In this document: positions 1 to 8,611 of the stretch, piece after piece
Numbering within the stretch: the stretch's first letter is position 1
Layout of the letters: each line of letters begins with the position of its first letter
Assembly (NCBI RefSeq): GCF_014699005.1
Contig: NZ_JACWZY010000003.1
Location: 186,001-250,000, forward strand
Reading direction: 5' to 3'
Length of the DNA: 64,000 nucleotides
Source of the DNA: Spirosoma profusum
GTDB taxonomy: Bacteria; Bacteroidota; Bacteroidia; Cytophagales; Spirosomataceae
Program-made: the position numbers and the translations under genes
Notes under the pieces: model-generated
The model's input: only the letters and a program-made list of their open reading frames with translations
What the model was told of the DNA's origin: nothing
Databases searched by the model: none

Positions 1-50
1 GGTTTACGCCCACGCTCACGTATATCAACGATTTTCTAAACCGGGTTTTA

Positions 51-1004
51 TCAATTCGGCACTAGCTGGCCCTGAGCATCCTCAATGTGCAGTCGGTTCA
101 AATCAAGTCCATCCAATACCAGTACGCCCTGTATAGATGACTGTTGCTTTGGGTCCTGTTTCCACGACCAGAACAACTTTCCGGCGGGTGTATATTCCAG
201 TATCTGCGTTCCACTATCCCCGTGACCAGGGCCGTGTCCCTGCCAATTGGCCACTACCCAGTTGCCATTCTTGAGAATTTGAAAACCGGCAAAAAAATCA
301 GGGTGTACTACGGGAGGCCCACTGACGCTATCCACAAAAGCGCCTTTCTGATCAAATCGCTGAAAATTTGCCGAATAACCGCCACTCACCAGCGTATGGC
401 CGTTGCCTAATCGTTGCGCCTGCCAGGCGTGTTGAGCCTTGGTCTGTTTGGTGAGCTGAGCCTGCCACACGATAGAGCCGTCGGGTTTCCCTTCAAAAAC
501 CCGGTCGTTGGACGTAATTAGGAAGTTCCCAGTTGCGGTTTCCCGGATCAGGCGAACATAATTGAAGTCTGGATAATTGATGGTTCGCTGTACGTTCTGA
601 TTCTGGTCTAACTCAAGTAATACGATGCCTTTTTTGCCCTGCCAGTTCAGGCCAGCCAATATCGTGTTGCCGTTACGTAAACGACGGGCGACAATGGTTC
701 CATCGAACGTAGCAACTTCGGTAACTTTAGCTCCTGTTTTAATATCCCGCTCTTCATAACCCTTACCCGTACCGATCATTACTCGACCGTGCCCAACCAG
801 TTGCAAATCGCGACCAGCCGGAACTGATACGTAATAGTTTCGTTCAGGGTGAGCCAGATCGATGTAATTCAATTTAGAAAGTCCCTCATCACGTAGCAGC
901 ATCTGCCGGGATGGATAACTGCCCGAGGAGGGCTGCGAGATACCCGCTAGTGAAATCAGCAAAAACAGGACTGAAATCAAACTGACGCTACGTGTTTTTG
1001 TCAT
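51..1004 (-). CDS. secreted beta-propeller (PQQ-like) protein
   Basis: The 317-residue product begins with a signal peptide (MTKTRSVSLISVLFLLISL, cleavage near SQPSS). The body has repeated blades of the type NGNTILAG, TGNFLITS, NGHTLVSG and NGNWVVAN, each followed by a D/E-x-x-G turn, which is the pattern of PQQ-like or arylsulfotransferase-type beta-propellers. No catalytic motif was recognised. It is the last gene of the minus-strand pectin PUL, separated from the GH43 gene by 256 bp holding a palindromic repeat. It probably acts in the periplasm or at the cell surface, perhaps binding a sugar, but that role is inferred from position only. Confidence 0.75.
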   Translation of the reverse strand: MTKTRSVSLISVLFLLISLAGISQPSSGSYPSRQMLLRDEGLSKLNYIDLAHPERNYYVSVPAGRDLQLVGHGRVMIGTGKGYEERDIKTGAKVTEVATFDGTIVARRLRNGNTILAGLNWQGKKGIVLLELDQNQNVQRTINYPDFNYVRLIRETATGNFLITSNDRVFEGKPDGSIVWQAQLTKQTKAQHAWQAQRLGNGHTLVSGGYSANFQRFDQKGAFVDSVSGPPVVHPDFFAGFQILKNGNWVVANWQGHGPGHGDSGTQILEYTPAGKLFWSWKQDPKQQSSIQGVLVLDGLDLNRLHIEDAQGQLVPN

Positions 1005-1040
1005 GGGTGAAAACTCATGTTTATCTCTGTGCCGTTTTTT

Positions 1041-1146
1041 CGAGAGATTTTTGTCATGCTGAGGAACGAAGCATCTTAAGGATTCAAAACCAGTGAGTGA
1101 TGGTACATCAAGATGCTTCGTTCCTCAGCATGACAGAAATCTCTCG
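1041..1146. repeat. large inverted repeat (dispersed palindromic element, class A)
   Basis: Two 37-bp arms (1041-1077 and 1110-1146) are inverted copies with one mismatch, separated by 32 bp. The core contains GTCATGCTGAGGAACGAAGC. A degenerate half copy lies at 4091-4130. Location in an intergenic gap and recurrence suggest a REP/MITE-like dispersed element; the RNA would form a long hairpin that could stabilise or end the upstream transcript. Confidence 0.85.
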
Positions 1147-1260
1147 AAAGTTTAAACAGGCTTCTTGAAAAGACTACCTCGTGAAGATTTATACTACTTT
1201 CTTTTCAATAACCCTTCTACTTCCTCGATCAACCTAATAAACAGATCAAAGGACGTAGCA

Positions 1261-2946
1261 TTACGGATTTACACCCTGCACAGGCTCTATCCGGAACCAG
1301 TCGAAATCGGCATAACCAGAGTCGTTGATTTGCGTGGTACGTGTACAGAAAATGCCCAGTTTCGCGCCAATCCAACGGCCCACTTCGGCCTGAAACGGTT
1401 CACCAGTGTTGGTAAAGCGTTGACCATCCAGGCTGTAGCTAAACTGACATTTTGCTTCGTCAACCACTTCTACACGAAGGTAAACGGGGCTGCCTGCATT
1501 CACTTTAGTGATAACGGTTTCAACTTCCGGCTTTCCATCGGATGCTTTTTTGCAAACGCCGTAGAGTAGGCTGATACCATCTTTCCCGCTTTTTAGAACG
1601 AGATTGGCATAACTCTGCCCCATAATGATCAGTCCAGTACGTTCGTTTTCCAGTCTCTGATTTGGCTTAAACGTCAGCTTCGTAGTAGCCATAAACCGCT
1701 CGGCCGGGAATTTCTGAAGCAACAGATTCGGTACGTCCCAGTTGTTTTTGGCCTCGTCGGGGACTTTATAGGAATAGAGTCGCAGAAAGCCCTGTTTGCT
1801 CATGGTGTGCCAGATGCCTTTGGGGTTGGCCTGCCATTGCCATTGTAAACCCAACGTAGTGCCATTGAACTCATCCGATTCGGGTGGAGTATTGATCGGA
1901 TAGGTTTTCCCAACGGCTGGTTTTTTGTGCGTCAGTACGGGTTCTCCTTTTCCGTCACCGTCGGCATCGATGCCGATCACAGGCCAGTCATTTACCCATT
2001 TCATCGGTTGAAGGTGCACCACACGCCCGTAAGCTTCCTTATCCTGAAAATGCAGAAACCAATCTTCAGACTTCCCATTAATTGGCGACGTATTAACCCA
2101 AGCGCCCTGGTGTGGGCCATTGATAGCACTTTTTCCCTGATCCATCACGACTTTACGTTCATAAGGCCCGTAGATATTCTTCGAACGTAGCACCAACTGC
2201 CAGCCTGTTGGCACACCACCCGCCGGAGCGAAAATGTAGTAATAGCCGTTACGTTTGTAAAACTTAGGCCCTTCAATAGTGGGGTCGGTTTCGTGGCCGT
2301 CGTAAACAATGACCCCCTCGTCGATCACTTTATTACCTTCCGAATTCAGCTTTTTAACGGTAATCACGCTTTTGATACCGGCCCGACTGCCCGCCCAGCC
2401 GTGCACTAGATAAACTTGTCCATTATCGTCCCAGAGCGGGCAGGGGTCAATCAATCCCTTACCGCCTTCCACCAGTACAGGCTCCGACCACGGGCCAGCC
2501 GGATTTTTGGCTTTGGTGAGATAAATACCAAAATCGGGATCAGGGTAATAGATGTAAAATTCGTTGTTGTGGTAACGTATCGCCGGAGCCCAAACGCCAT
2601 TGCCATGTTGTGTTTTCTCGAAATGCTCAAACGGCGGTTGTCGCTTTAAGGCATGGCCAATGAGTTTCCAGTTCACCAAATCTTTCGAATGCAGAATAGG
2701 CAATCCCGGAATGGCGTCGAAACTGGACGCAACCAGATAAAAATCGTCGCCCGCGCGACAGGCATCGGGGTCGGAATAGTCGGCGTTCAGAACCGGGTTT
2801 TTATACGTACCGTTTCCCAGATCCGGCACCCATACTTTCGATACGTAGGATGTAGCGGGCAACGTAGCGGTTTTTGGTTTGGCAGTTTGCGCAACAGCCG
2901 AAAATGTTGATAGACAGAATGGTATGAAAAAGACTAATGATTTCAT
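1261..2946 (-). CDS. secreted glycoside hydrolase family 43 (arabinosidase/xylosidase)
   Basis: The 561-residue enzyme is predicted to remove arabinose or xylose side chains from pectin or hemicellulose in the periplasm. The start at 2946 (MKSLVFFIPF, a signal peptide) is chosen because the in-frame ATG at 3000 lies inside an inverted repeat. GH43 five-bladed propeller motifs are visible: NADYSDPD near residues 54-61 holds the general base Asp, IDPCPLWDD holds the pKa-modulating Asp, and EGPKFY holds the general acid Glu. The C-terminal 200 residues form a beta-sandwich accessory domain (FNGTTLGLQWQW, ...FDWFRIEP) typical of long GH43 enzymes. It follows the pectin methylesterase in the same PUL. 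Exact substrate is not determined by sequence. Confidence 0.9.
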   Translation of the reverse strand: MKSLVFFIPFCLSTFSAVAQTAKPKTATLPATSYVSKVWVPDLGNGTYKNPVLNADYSDPDACRAGDDFYLVASSFDAIPGLPILHSKDLVNWKLIGHALKRQPPFEHFEKTQHGNGVWAPAIRYHNNEFYIYYPDPDFGIYLTKAKNPAGPWSEPVLVEGGKGLIDPCPLWDDNGQVYLVHGWAGSRAGIKSVITVKKLNSEGNKVIDEGVIVYDGHETDPTIEGPKFYKRNGYYYIFAPAGGVPTGWQLVLRSKNIYGPYERKVVMDQGKSAINGPHQGAWVNTSPINGKSEDWFLHFQDKEAYGRVVHLQPMKWVNDWPVIGIDADGDGKGEPVLTHKKPAVGKTYPINTPPESDEFNGTTLGLQWQWQANPKGIWHTMSKQGFLRLYSYKVPDEAKNNWDVPNLLLQKFPAERFMATTKLTFKPNQRLENERTGLIIMGQSYANLVLKSGKDGISLLYGVCKKASDGKPEVETVITKVNAGSPVYLRVEVVDEAKCQFSYSLDGQRFTNTGEPFQAEVGRWIGAKLGIFCTRTTQINDSGYADFDWFRIEPVQGVNP

Positions 2947-2966
2947 TAGAAAAGATTTTTTACCCC

Positions 2967-3024
2967 TAAATCCCCTGAAGGGGACTTGGTTCGTGTTCAA
3001 ACAAAGTCCCCTTCAGGGGATTTA
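2967..3024. repeat. inverted repeat TAAATCCCCTGAAGGGGACT (class B)
   Basis: Perfect 21-bp arms at 2967-2987 and 3004-3024 flank a 16-bp loop; each arm is itself nearly palindromic (CCCCTGAAGGGG). A degenerate copy occurs at 4181-4247. It lies between the PME and GH43 genes and could act as a processing hairpin or is a dispersed element. Confidence 0.8.
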
Positions 3025-3046
3025 AGAGCTTATAGCGTTTATAGCC

Positions 3047-4045
3047 TCATTTCGATTTAGGATTCCAGGTCGATTGAGCGGAAAAGATGTTTTCCAATGT
3101 ATACGGCTTCACGTCCTTCGCCGAAAGTTGCTTCGACCAGCCGACCCGCTTCGACGTATCACCTCCAGCTCCGGTGCTACCGTATTCGGCATAGAGAACC
3201 GTTTTTTCGTTGTCGGTATTGCCCCAGTTATCCCAGCCGACGGGCAGAATATGACTGCCAATTTCACTACGTATAAAAACCGTTTTGGACTGCGGTCGCC
3301 ACGGACGGCCGAGATAGGCTTTCTTAACGGATGGATCAGCAATGAGTTTGCAGTCGAAGAAAACGAATCCGTATTGCTGATAGGCGGGCGTAGCGGCTGC
3401 GGTGATGAACGAATCTGATAGGTTTTTGATCGTGCACGATTGGAAAACTGCTATCGATTTCCCAAAAATAAAATCGGTTGTTCCCTCGACATAGCAGTTT
3501 TCATAATACTGTCGACTTCCTTCGGCGGCTGCGTAGAGCGTATCCTGATTGCCCAGCAACACACAGTTTTTGCAGACAAACCGATCGCCTTCCACATGCA
3601 GCGCCACCGCCTGGCCTACACGACCGGCGGTGTTACGTATCGTCAGGTTTTCCAGAATAATGTCCGGCGCATCGACCAAAACGACGTAGGACGTATACGT
3701 ACTGAATTTGCTGTTTCCAGTCCAGTCTTTGCCGCTGGGATACGTTTTCCCGGAATAATCATCGCCTGTAATGATTACACCTTCCTTGCTTTCACCGATG
3801 ATGTGAATGTTGGGTTTCCAGGATGGAATGACAAGTTTTTCGGCATACGTACCATTTTTGATAAACAACGTAACGCGCACCTGCATGTGGTCGCGGAAGC
3901 TGTTGACGGCCTCCTGAATGGTTTTGTAATTGCCGCTACCGTCCTGCGCCACAGTAAACGTAACTGAGGACGTAGCAGACAGCGTCTGGCCGCAAGCGAT
4001 ACGTGTACAAGCTACTAAGCAAAAAAGCAAAAGCAGTTTTTTCAT
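3047..4045 (-). CDS. secreted pectin methylesterase (CE8)
   Basis: The 332-residue protein starts with a signal peptide (MKKLLLLFCLVACTRIACG). It has the right-handed beta-helix signature of CE8 pectinesterases: GSGNYKTIQEAV near the N-terminus, GQAVAL, then GNQDTLYA and GTTDFIFG with the two catalytic Asp residues and preceding Gln, and YLGRPWRP with the active-site Arg. The enzyme removes methyl groups from homogalacturonan, giving polygalacturonate for the GH28 enzyme encoded two genes upstream in the transcript. Normal family length; no defects seen. Confidence 0.95.
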   Translation of the reverse strand: MKKLLLLFCLVACTRIACGQTLSATSSVTFTVAQDGSGNYKTIQEAVNSFRDHMQVRVTLFIKNGTYAEKLVIPSWKPNIHIIGESKEGVIITGDDYSGKTYPSGKDWTGNSKFSTYTSYVVLVDAPDIILENLTIRNTAGRVGQAVALHVEGDRFVCKNCVLLGNQDTLYAAAEGSRQYYENCYVEGTTDFIFGKSIAVFQSCTIKNLSDSFITAAATPAYQQYGFVFFDCKLIADPSVKKAYLGRPWRPQSKTVFIRSEIGSHILPVGWDNWGNTDNEKTVLYAEYGSTGAGGDTSKRVGWSKQLSAKDVKPYTLENIFSAQSTWNPKSK

Positions 4046-4090
4046 TTAAGGGAAAATAGGAAATCCAATAGGTTTGAACTGTTAAAAATC

Positions 4091-4130
4091 TCTGAGCGAT
4101 TTTGTCATGCTGACGCAGGAAGCATCTTAA
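4091..4130. repeat. degenerate half copy of class A palindrome
   Basis: The segment matches one arm of the inverted repeat at 1041-1146 (TTTGTCATGCTGACGCAGGA against TTTGTCATGCTGAGGAACGA, then AGCATCTTAA) with small differences. No second arm is present nearby. Confidence 0.6.
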
Positions 4131-4180
4131 ACTTTCCTTACTCACTTGTTGAAATACGTTAGAAACTGTCTGGAAAATCC

Positions 4181-4247
4181 CTAAATCCCCTAAAGGACGG
4201 TCGGCCGCTGCCGGACTTTGTTAGCGTGCGGGCTAAGTCCCCTTTAA
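4181..4247. repeat. degenerate class B repeat carrying an inserted GC-rich module
   Basis: The left arm CTAAATCCCCTAAAGG (4181-4196) and right arm TAAGTCCCCTTTAA (4234-4247) match the repeat at 2967-3024. The left copy is interrupted at 4197-4212 by ACGGTCGGCCGCTGCC; removing these 16 bp gives CCCCTAAAGGGGACTTTG, almost the intact repeat sequence at 2972-2987. Confidence 0.6.
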
Positions 4248-4312
4248 GAGTTTTTAAACGAAACTGAAACGCTTCTTTTTGAGGCTTAGCCCTGAAAGTT
4301 TAAACCAGTTTC

Positions 4313-5077
4313 TTATTTCGCACTTTCTGGCCTAACAATGCGATCAGCCAGATCCAGCTTTAGCGACTTAATGTTTGCTAGCACGATTTCGGCTATCCGA
4401 CGGGCGCCCAGTTCGCTGAAATGCGTATCGTCTTCTTTGCCCTGCGGATGGTTGGGATGCTCGTCAGGAGCCAGATGAAGGAATAAAAACTTCGACGGTT
4501 CTACGCCAAGTTGCTGCAAAAGTTGCTGGCTTTGTGTGTCTAAATCAATCAAGGGAGTAGTCTGTTCTTTGGCTACGGTACGTACCAATTCCGAATAAAC
4601 CGTGTGCGTGCCTTCAATTTTTCCGGCGTCATCGAATTTCCTGCGGGCAACCGGGGTAATAAGTACAGGAACCGCTTTTTTAGCGCGACTTTCGGTAATA
4701 AAACGTATCAGATTTGCTTGAAAATCGGCTTCGTTGGTGTAGCTTTTTTTTGTTGACACTTCGTCGTTATGACCGAATTGAATAAAAACGTAGTCGCCTT
4801 CATGCAGGTTGCCGACCACTGATTGCCAGCGTTTTTCCTCGATAAACGTACGGGTGCTACGTCCATTCTGAGCGCGATTGTCGACCGTTACGCTTTCGTC
4901 GAAAAAATAGGCAAATGGCATTCCCCAACCCGTTTCGGGATACGACTTTACCTGCTTGATCGACATGGTTGAGTCACCAATTAAATAGACCGTAATCTTG
5001 CCAGGTAACGTAGCAAATCCCGAAAACACCAGCAGACTAATCAGCAGGAACGTAGTACGAAAACGGGTAGAGTTCAT
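4313..5077 (-). CDS. rhamnogalacturonan acetylesterase-like SGNH hydrolase (CE12)
   Basis: The 254-residue secreted protein carries SGNH hydrolase blocks in order: YLIGDSTMS (nucleophile Ser36), GWGMPF and NRAQNGRSTRTFI, QFGHNDE (Asn of block III), and DDTHFSELGA with the catalytic Asp and His. This set is characteristic of CE12 rhamnogalacturonan acetylesterases, which remove acetyl groups from the RG-I backbone. The GH28 stop codon lies 1 bp upstream of its ATG, so the two are probably translationally coupled. Confidence 0.9.
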   Translation of the reverse strand: MNSTRFRTTFLLISLLVFSGFATLPGKITVYLIGDSTMSIKQVKSYPETGWGMPFAYFFDESVTVDNRAQNGRSTRTFIEEKRWQSVVGNLHEGDYVFIQFGHNDEVSTKKSYTNEADFQANLIRFITESRAKKAVPVLITPVARRKFDDAGKIEGTHTVYSELVRTVAKEQTTPLIDLDTQSQQLLQQLGVEPSKFLFLHLAPDEHPNHPQGKEDDTHFSELGARRIAEIVLANIKSLKLDLADRIVRPESAK

Positions 5078-5078
5078 C

Positions 5079-6725
5079 TTATTTAGCGGATGATAACATC
5101 AGATTTTTTTCCAGCGCCCCTTTGCCGAATTCGGCTTTGTTCTGCGCTTTTGTTACGTCGGTATTCGTTACCTGAATACCCTGGCTCCGTTCGCCATTGA
5201 TCGAAAACAGGAGACTGGCCTGCGGATTGTATTGAATGGCGTCGAAGGTCAGTTTGCTGCTGTTATCGACCAGAATAACGGGCTTGGTGTCGTGCGTAAT
5301 AAACTGCGCTTTCCGGATTTCAATGCCCTGCGCATCAATCAGTTCAACGCCTTTGTCAGTCTTCAGGGTCAGGTTCGCCATTCGAATATTCTGGATTGGC
5401 ATTTCAGGAAGACCGCGCACAAAAACGCCTTTTTTTGCTCCGTTGCAGACGATATTTTCGAACTGCATATTCCGGAAAACAGGCGTGCCTTCGTTCACGA
5501 CTGGCTTCATATCGCGCTCGCCGTCGGTGGCGAACTTGACAAAATAATACATGTCGAAGAAGATGGCTTCCTGTGCAATGTCTTTCATGAAAATATCCTT
5601 CGCGTAGATATGCTCGACCACCCCGCCCCGGCCACGTACCGACTTGAAACGTAGCCCTTTATCGGTACCCATGAACGTGCAGTTGTAAACGAAAATGTTA
5701 CGTGCCCCACCACTCATTTCGCTGCCGACCACAAACCCGCCGTGCCCGTTATAGACTGTGTTGTTACGTATCACGCCATTTTCGGTAGGCATTCCGCGTT
5801 TGCGGCCTTCTTCGTCTTTACCCGATTTAATACAAATGGCGTCGTCGCCCACGTCGAGCGTGCATCCTTCTATCAGGAAGTTTTTGCAGGATTCAATGTC
5901 CATGCCGTCGCCGTTGTGCGCGTATTCGGGATTTTTGGTTGTTACGTTCCGAATCGTCAAATCCTGGCACATCAGCGGATGCAGACACCAGGCCGGTGAA
6001 TTCTGGAACGTAACACCCTCCAGCAAGACCTTTTTGCAGCTCGTCAGCACCAGCAGATTTGGCCGCAGGAAATCTTTCATGTCGGCAAAATCTTCGGGCT
6101 TTTTGCCATTGGCCAGCAACATGCTCTTGTTTTCGGTACTGGCCCGTTTGAATTGCTCGCTCGGGTACCAGGTTTTGCCATCATCTTTCAAAACGCCACC
6201 CGACGCCACTTTTTCTTTCCACGCACCTTCGGTCAACTGGCTCTTATGAACCGCCCGCCAGATATCGCCATTGCCATCGATAATTCCCTGACCTGTAATC
6301 GCTACGTTCTCCAGATTGATACCCGAAATCGGCGACTGATTCCGGGCCGCTTTTTTGCCTTCATACGTTCCTTCGACCAGCGCATATTGGCTTTTATCTG
6401 TCGTAAAAAGCAATGTAGCAGCTTTTTTCAGGTGCAGATTAACGTTACTTTTCAGCTCGACAGGGCCGGTAATCCATATCCCCGCCGGAACCAGCACAAC
6501 ACCACCGCCATTCTGATTACACGTAGCAATGGCGGCATTGATGGCCTTCGTGTTCAACGTAACACCATCGGGTTTAGCACCATATGCCAGAATGGAAATG
6601 GTATCTTTGCGGAAGGTTGGCTGGGTTATTTTCGGCAGGTTTGTCCAGCTATACATCTGGGCTGAAACAGCCAATGGAGCTAGTCCTAAGAGTAATGCGT
6701 TGAGTAATTGATGGCTTTTTCGCAT
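5079..6725 (-). CDS. secreted polygalacturonase (GH28)
   Basis: The 548-residue product has a signal peptide (MRKSHQLLNALLLGLAPLAV) and a right-handed beta-helix. GH28 motifs are present: NGDGMD (variant of NTDG), VGDDAICIKSG with the paired Asp residues, GHGGFVVGSEMSGG with the conserved GHG, and GLRFKSVRGRGG containing the R-x-K subsite. It hydrolyses de-esterified homogalacturonan or rhamnogalacturonan in the periplasm or at the surface. It is the first enzyme gene after susD, across a 219-bp gap filled with an inverted repeat, and is followed directly by the CE12 gene. Confidence 0.95.
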   Translation of the reverse strand: MRKSHQLLNALLLGLAPLAVSAQMYSWTNLPKITQPTFRKDTISILAYGAKPDGVTLNTKAINAAIATCNQNGGGVVLVPAGIWITGPVELKSNVNLHLKKAATLLFTTDKSQYALVEGTYEGKKAARNQSPISGINLENVAITGQGIIDGNGDIWRAVHKSQLTEGAWKEKVASGGVLKDDGKTWYPSEQFKRASTENKSMLLANGKKPEDFADMKDFLRPNLLVLTSCKKVLLEGVTFQNSPAWCLHPLMCQDLTIRNVTTKNPEYAHNGDGMDIESCKNFLIEGCTLDVGDDAICIKSGKDEEGRKRGMPTENGVIRNNTVYNGHGGFVVGSEMSGGARNIFVYNCTFMGTDKGLRFKSVRGRGGVVEHIYAKDIFMKDIAQEAIFFDMYYFVKFATDGERDMKPVVNEGTPVFRNMQFENIVCNGAKKGVFVRGLPEMPIQNIRMANLTLKTDKGVELIDAQGIEIRKAQFITHDTKPVILVDNSSKLTFDAIQYNPQASLLFSINGERSQGIQVTNTDVTKAQNKAEFGKGALEKNLMLSSAK

Positions 6726-6756
6726 AAGATTTTATAGAAACGTAGATCGTCTTTTT

Positions 6757-6912
6757 CGTCGCGTAGCGACCTAATGTTTATAGTTATTAAGCACCTGCTC
6801 ATCTATTTTCCGTCGCGTAGCGACCAAACAATATAATTCTGGTTTGGTCGCTACGCGACGGAAAGCTTTTCTTAAAATTCTTCTTCTATAAACATTAGGT
6901 CACTACGTGACG
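6757..6912. repeat. nested inverted repeats built on GTCGCGTAGCGAC (class C)
   Basis: An outer pair (6757-6782 and 6887-6912, a few mismatches) encloses an inner near-perfect pair (6808-6829 and 6842-6863). Both contain CGTCGCGTAGCGACC or its complement. The element fills the gap between susD and the GH28 gene and would fold into a double hairpin, plausibly reducing read-through from susCD into the enzyme genes. Confidence 0.8.
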
Positions 6913-6944
6913 AACCCAAATCCTTACGAATCTGGGTTCTTTTC

Positions 6945-8591
6945 CTATTGATACCCCTGGTTCTGCGAGAACTCTGTTTTGTTCGTCACGGCGTCCAGTT
7001 GCGTTTGCGGGATGGGCCGTAGTACGTGGTGATCCTGCAAATTCACAGCGTTATCGGGCGCGTAAGCTTTGATACGTTCCACCAATTTGCCGGTACGTTT
7101 CAAATCGAACCAGCGAATCTGTTCGCCAGCCAGTTCACGGGCGCGTTCGTCCAGAATGAAGTCGAGCGTTACCTGAGTTGATGTGATCTGCATGGCCGCT
7201 GATTTACCCGGTTTGGCAGCGCGCGTACGTAGCACGTTGACGTAATCGGCCGCAGCTTGTAGATTACCCAGTTTCATTTGTGCCTCAGCTGCAATCAGAT
7301 ACACTTCCGCCAGACGTATCACAAATACGTCGCGGGCACTTTGTGCTTCGTTCAGGTTCGCTCGCGTAGGATCCATGAACTTCGACAGGGTAGGGTAGCG
7401 CAGATTGTCTTTCGTCGTTCCGTTGGCGTTGTAAATTTTGCTACGGTCAAACGTCTGATACTTGCGCGTGGCCTCGAATGCGTCGGGGATTTCTTTTCGG
7501 GTACAATACACCGCCGTATCACCGATATTCATCCCCGCCGGACGCGACGTTGAATTAGCCAGCCAGACTTCCATAAAGGAGCCTTCGTACCGAGCGTCGT
7601 TATCGCTGTAGAGATCAAGCAGAAAACGGGTTGGCATGTAGCGGTTGAACGGACGCCCGTTCACAATATCACGTACCAAACCGGGCCGGTCGTCGTATTT
7701 CATCAGAAACAACAGGTGACCGTTGTTACTGCCCCGGCTGTGGCCGTATGGATTGAACGTAGTGTTTACGAGGTCGTTGATCGCCAGGTTTGCTGCATAA
7801 TCCACTACGTAGATGGCCTCTTTGGTTTTCAGATTGCTCATTTTCCAGAGGTCGGCGTAGTTGGCTTCCAGCTTATACGTATTGCTGGTGATCACGGCCT
7901 GCGCCATTTCGAGGGCTTCTTTGTTCATGTTCCGTGTCAGATACATGCGCGCCAGAAACGCCTGAGCCGCCCCTTTCGTTACTTTGCCGTATTGCGCCTG
8001 TGTAACGGGCAGATTGGCAACAGCATACTTCAAATCTTCAAAAATCTGATTGTAAAACGTTTCGACGGGCGTACGATTGGCAGTCGAAACAATGCCGTTC
8101 GTTTCCTGCGTCGTGAAATGCACACCACCCCAGGTTTCAACAATATGCCAGTAATAAAAGGCCCGCAAAAACCGAAGTTCGCCCTCGCGAATCGGACGTA
8201 GTGCAGCCGACAAGCCTGCTTTATCGATTCGCGCGATACCCCCATTACAGAGGTTAATAGCGGCATAAAACTCACGCCACTCACTCGTGAGCGCTGCATT
8301 ACTGCCCTGTAGGTTCAGGTATTGAGTCAGATCGCGGTAGACTTCTCCTGATCCGCTCGTCCAGATGTCGGTGCCGGTTTCGGATATGTTATAGGCTTCC
8401 TCCTTGCCATACCACCACCGCTGATACGTATAGGCCGCATTGACCAGCGTTTCGAAACCCTCGGGCGTAGAGTAAACGGTTTCGGCCGTTAAGCCGCTAG
8501 GGTTGTATTCTTCCAGTACGTCCTTACAAGATGTAAACGTGAGCAGGAAGAAGGCCAATAACCCCGTTTTATTGATCAAAAATGATTTCAT
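6945..8591 (-). CDS. SusD/RagB-like outer-membrane glycan-binding lipoprotein
   Basis: The 548-residue protein has a lipoprotein signal ending in FTSCKDVLEEYNPSG and the SusD fold signature: VYSTPEGFETLVNAAY, a TPR-like segment GELRFLRAFYYWHIVETWGGV, and the C-terminal block ERARELAGEQIRWFDLKRTGK followed by HHVLRPIPQTQLD. It caps the SusC channel and delivers oligosaccharides to it. It lies 20 bp after susC; the pair is expected to import pectin oligomers given the downstream enzymes. Confidence 0.95.
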   Translation of the reverse strand: MKSFLINKTGLLAFFLLTFTSCKDVLEEYNPSGLTAETVYSTPEGFETLVNAAYTYQRWWYGKEEAYNISETGTDIWTSGSGEVYRDLTQYLNLQGSNAALTSEWREFYAAINLCNGGIARIDKAGLSAALRPIREGELRFLRAFYYWHIVETWGGVHFTTQETNGIVSTANRTPVETFYNQIFEDLKYAVANLPVTQAQYGKVTKGAAQAFLARMYLTRNMNKEALEMAQAVITSNTYKLEANYADLWKMSNLKTKEAIYVVDYAANLAINDLVNTTFNPYGHSRGSNNGHLLFLMKYDDRPGLVRDIVNGRPFNRYMPTRFLLDLYSDNDARYEGSFMEVWLANSTSRPAGMNIGDTAVYCTRKEIPDAFEATRKYQTFDRSKIYNANGTTKDNLRYPTLSKFMDPTRANLNEAQSARDVFVIRLAEVYLIAAEAQMKLGNLQAAADYVNVLRTRAAKPGKSAAMQITSTQVTLDFILDERARELAGEQIRWFDLKRTGKLVERIKAYAPDNAVNLQDHHVLRPIPQTQLDAVTNKTEFSQNQGYQ

Positions 8592-8611
8592 GTTCAGTAC
8601 TGAATTAAGGG

